From Acidobacteriota bacterium (lineage in GTDB: Bacteria; Acidobacteriota; Blastocatellia; Pyrinomonadales; Pyrinomonadaceae): DNA of 6,425 nucleotides. How positions within the stretch are numbered: position 1 is the stretch's first letter; each line of letters opens with the position of its first letter. The stretch is taken from contig QHXL01000336.1 in the NCBI GenBank assembly GCA_003222935.1, positions 1-6,425 of the forward strand, written 5' to 3'. A model generated the notes under the pieces. The model was not told where the DNA came from. It made no database searches and saw nothing but the letters and a program-made list of their open reading frames with translations. The position numbers and the translations under genes are program-made. Shown piece by piece: positions 6,229 through 6,425 of the stretch.

Positions 6229-6425
6229 CTATCGGAGTTTCAACGTCGACAGACTCAACAGTGCAAATAAGATCGCAAGGATCAGAAAGCGAAAGACGAT
6301 CTTCGATTCCTTCCAGTCCTGCATTTCGAAGTGATGGTGCAGCGGGGTCATCTTAAATAGACGGCGCCCGGTCCCCGTCGTGCGCTTGGTCATCTTAAAG
6401 ACGCCAACTTGAAGCATCACTGAGG
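6229..6425 (-). CDS. mraY: Phospho-N-acetylmuramoyl-pentapeptide-transferase MraY (C-terminal part only)
   Basis: MraY is the integral membrane enzyme that transfers phospho-MurNAc-pentapeptide from UDP to undecaprenyl phosphate, forming lipid I. Only the last 64 residues and the TAG stop are in the window; the gene continues past the right edge. The visible part begins [10 protein letters not shown], matching the conserved LQV-FK region, and continues with [22 protein letters not shown], which holds the HHHFE signature of the family. A final membrane segment ([19 protein letters not shown]) ends in the usual LKLR-type C-terminus. The codon at 6418-6420 is an internal GTG valine, not a start. 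It is the first gene of the window in transcription order, with murD downstream. Confidence 0.96.
   Translation of the reverse strand, partial: SVMLQVGVFKMTKRTTGTGRRLFKMTPLHHHFEMQDWKESKIVFRFLILAILFALLSLSTLKLR

Noticed and set aside
1..6425. A new defence, mobile or secondary-metabolite system
   Set aside because: All coding capacity is accounted for by six standard cell wall genes; the only unexplained structure is the intergenic repeats.

Overview
The window is a stretch of a chromosomal division and cell wall (dcw) cluster, read entirely on the minus strand. From right to left, which is the direction of transcription, it holds mraY (3' end only), murD, ftsW, murG, murC and murB (5' part only). 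All six are recognisable from family motifs, and the four complete genes have intact reading frames of normal family length. There is no plus-strand gene, RNA gene, CRISPR array or transposase.

The host is a bacterium that makes peptidoglycan. Base composition is close to balanced. The gene order is the widespread mraY-murD-ftsW-murG-murC-murB order. Protein style (for example the MurD and MurC N-termini) and the abundance of small palindromic intergenic repeats suggest Acidobacteriota, perhaps Blastocatellia/Pyrinomonadales. That assignment is a judgement from memory, not a search result.

Functionally this is one pathway. MurB reduces UDP-GlcNAc-enolpyruvate to UDP-MurNAc, MurC adds L-Ala and MurD adds D-Glu. 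MraY later transfers the finished pentapeptide precursor to undecaprenyl phosphate (lipid I), MurG adds GlcNAc (lipid II), and FtsW polymerises lipid II at the septum. murE and murF are expected upstream, beyond the right edge, and ftsQ/ftsA/ftsZ downstream, beyond the left edge; neither group is visible.

The unusual part is between the genes. dcw genes are often packed tightly, but here four of the five junctions are opened up, and each carries repeat DNA. mraY-murD (134 nt) has a perfect 32-nt inverted repeat. murD-ftsW (87 nt) has inverted arrays of a degenerate heptanucleotide. ftsW-murG (56 nt) has a short palindrome. murG-murC (198 nt) has a perfect 33-nt inverted repeat whose arms carry the same ACTGAAGT core as that palindrome. 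Only murC-murB is tight (6 nt), and those two genes share a reading frame. The long inverted repeats look like REP/REPIN-type elements: two small hairpin units facing each other. They would form very stable stems in the operon mRNA.
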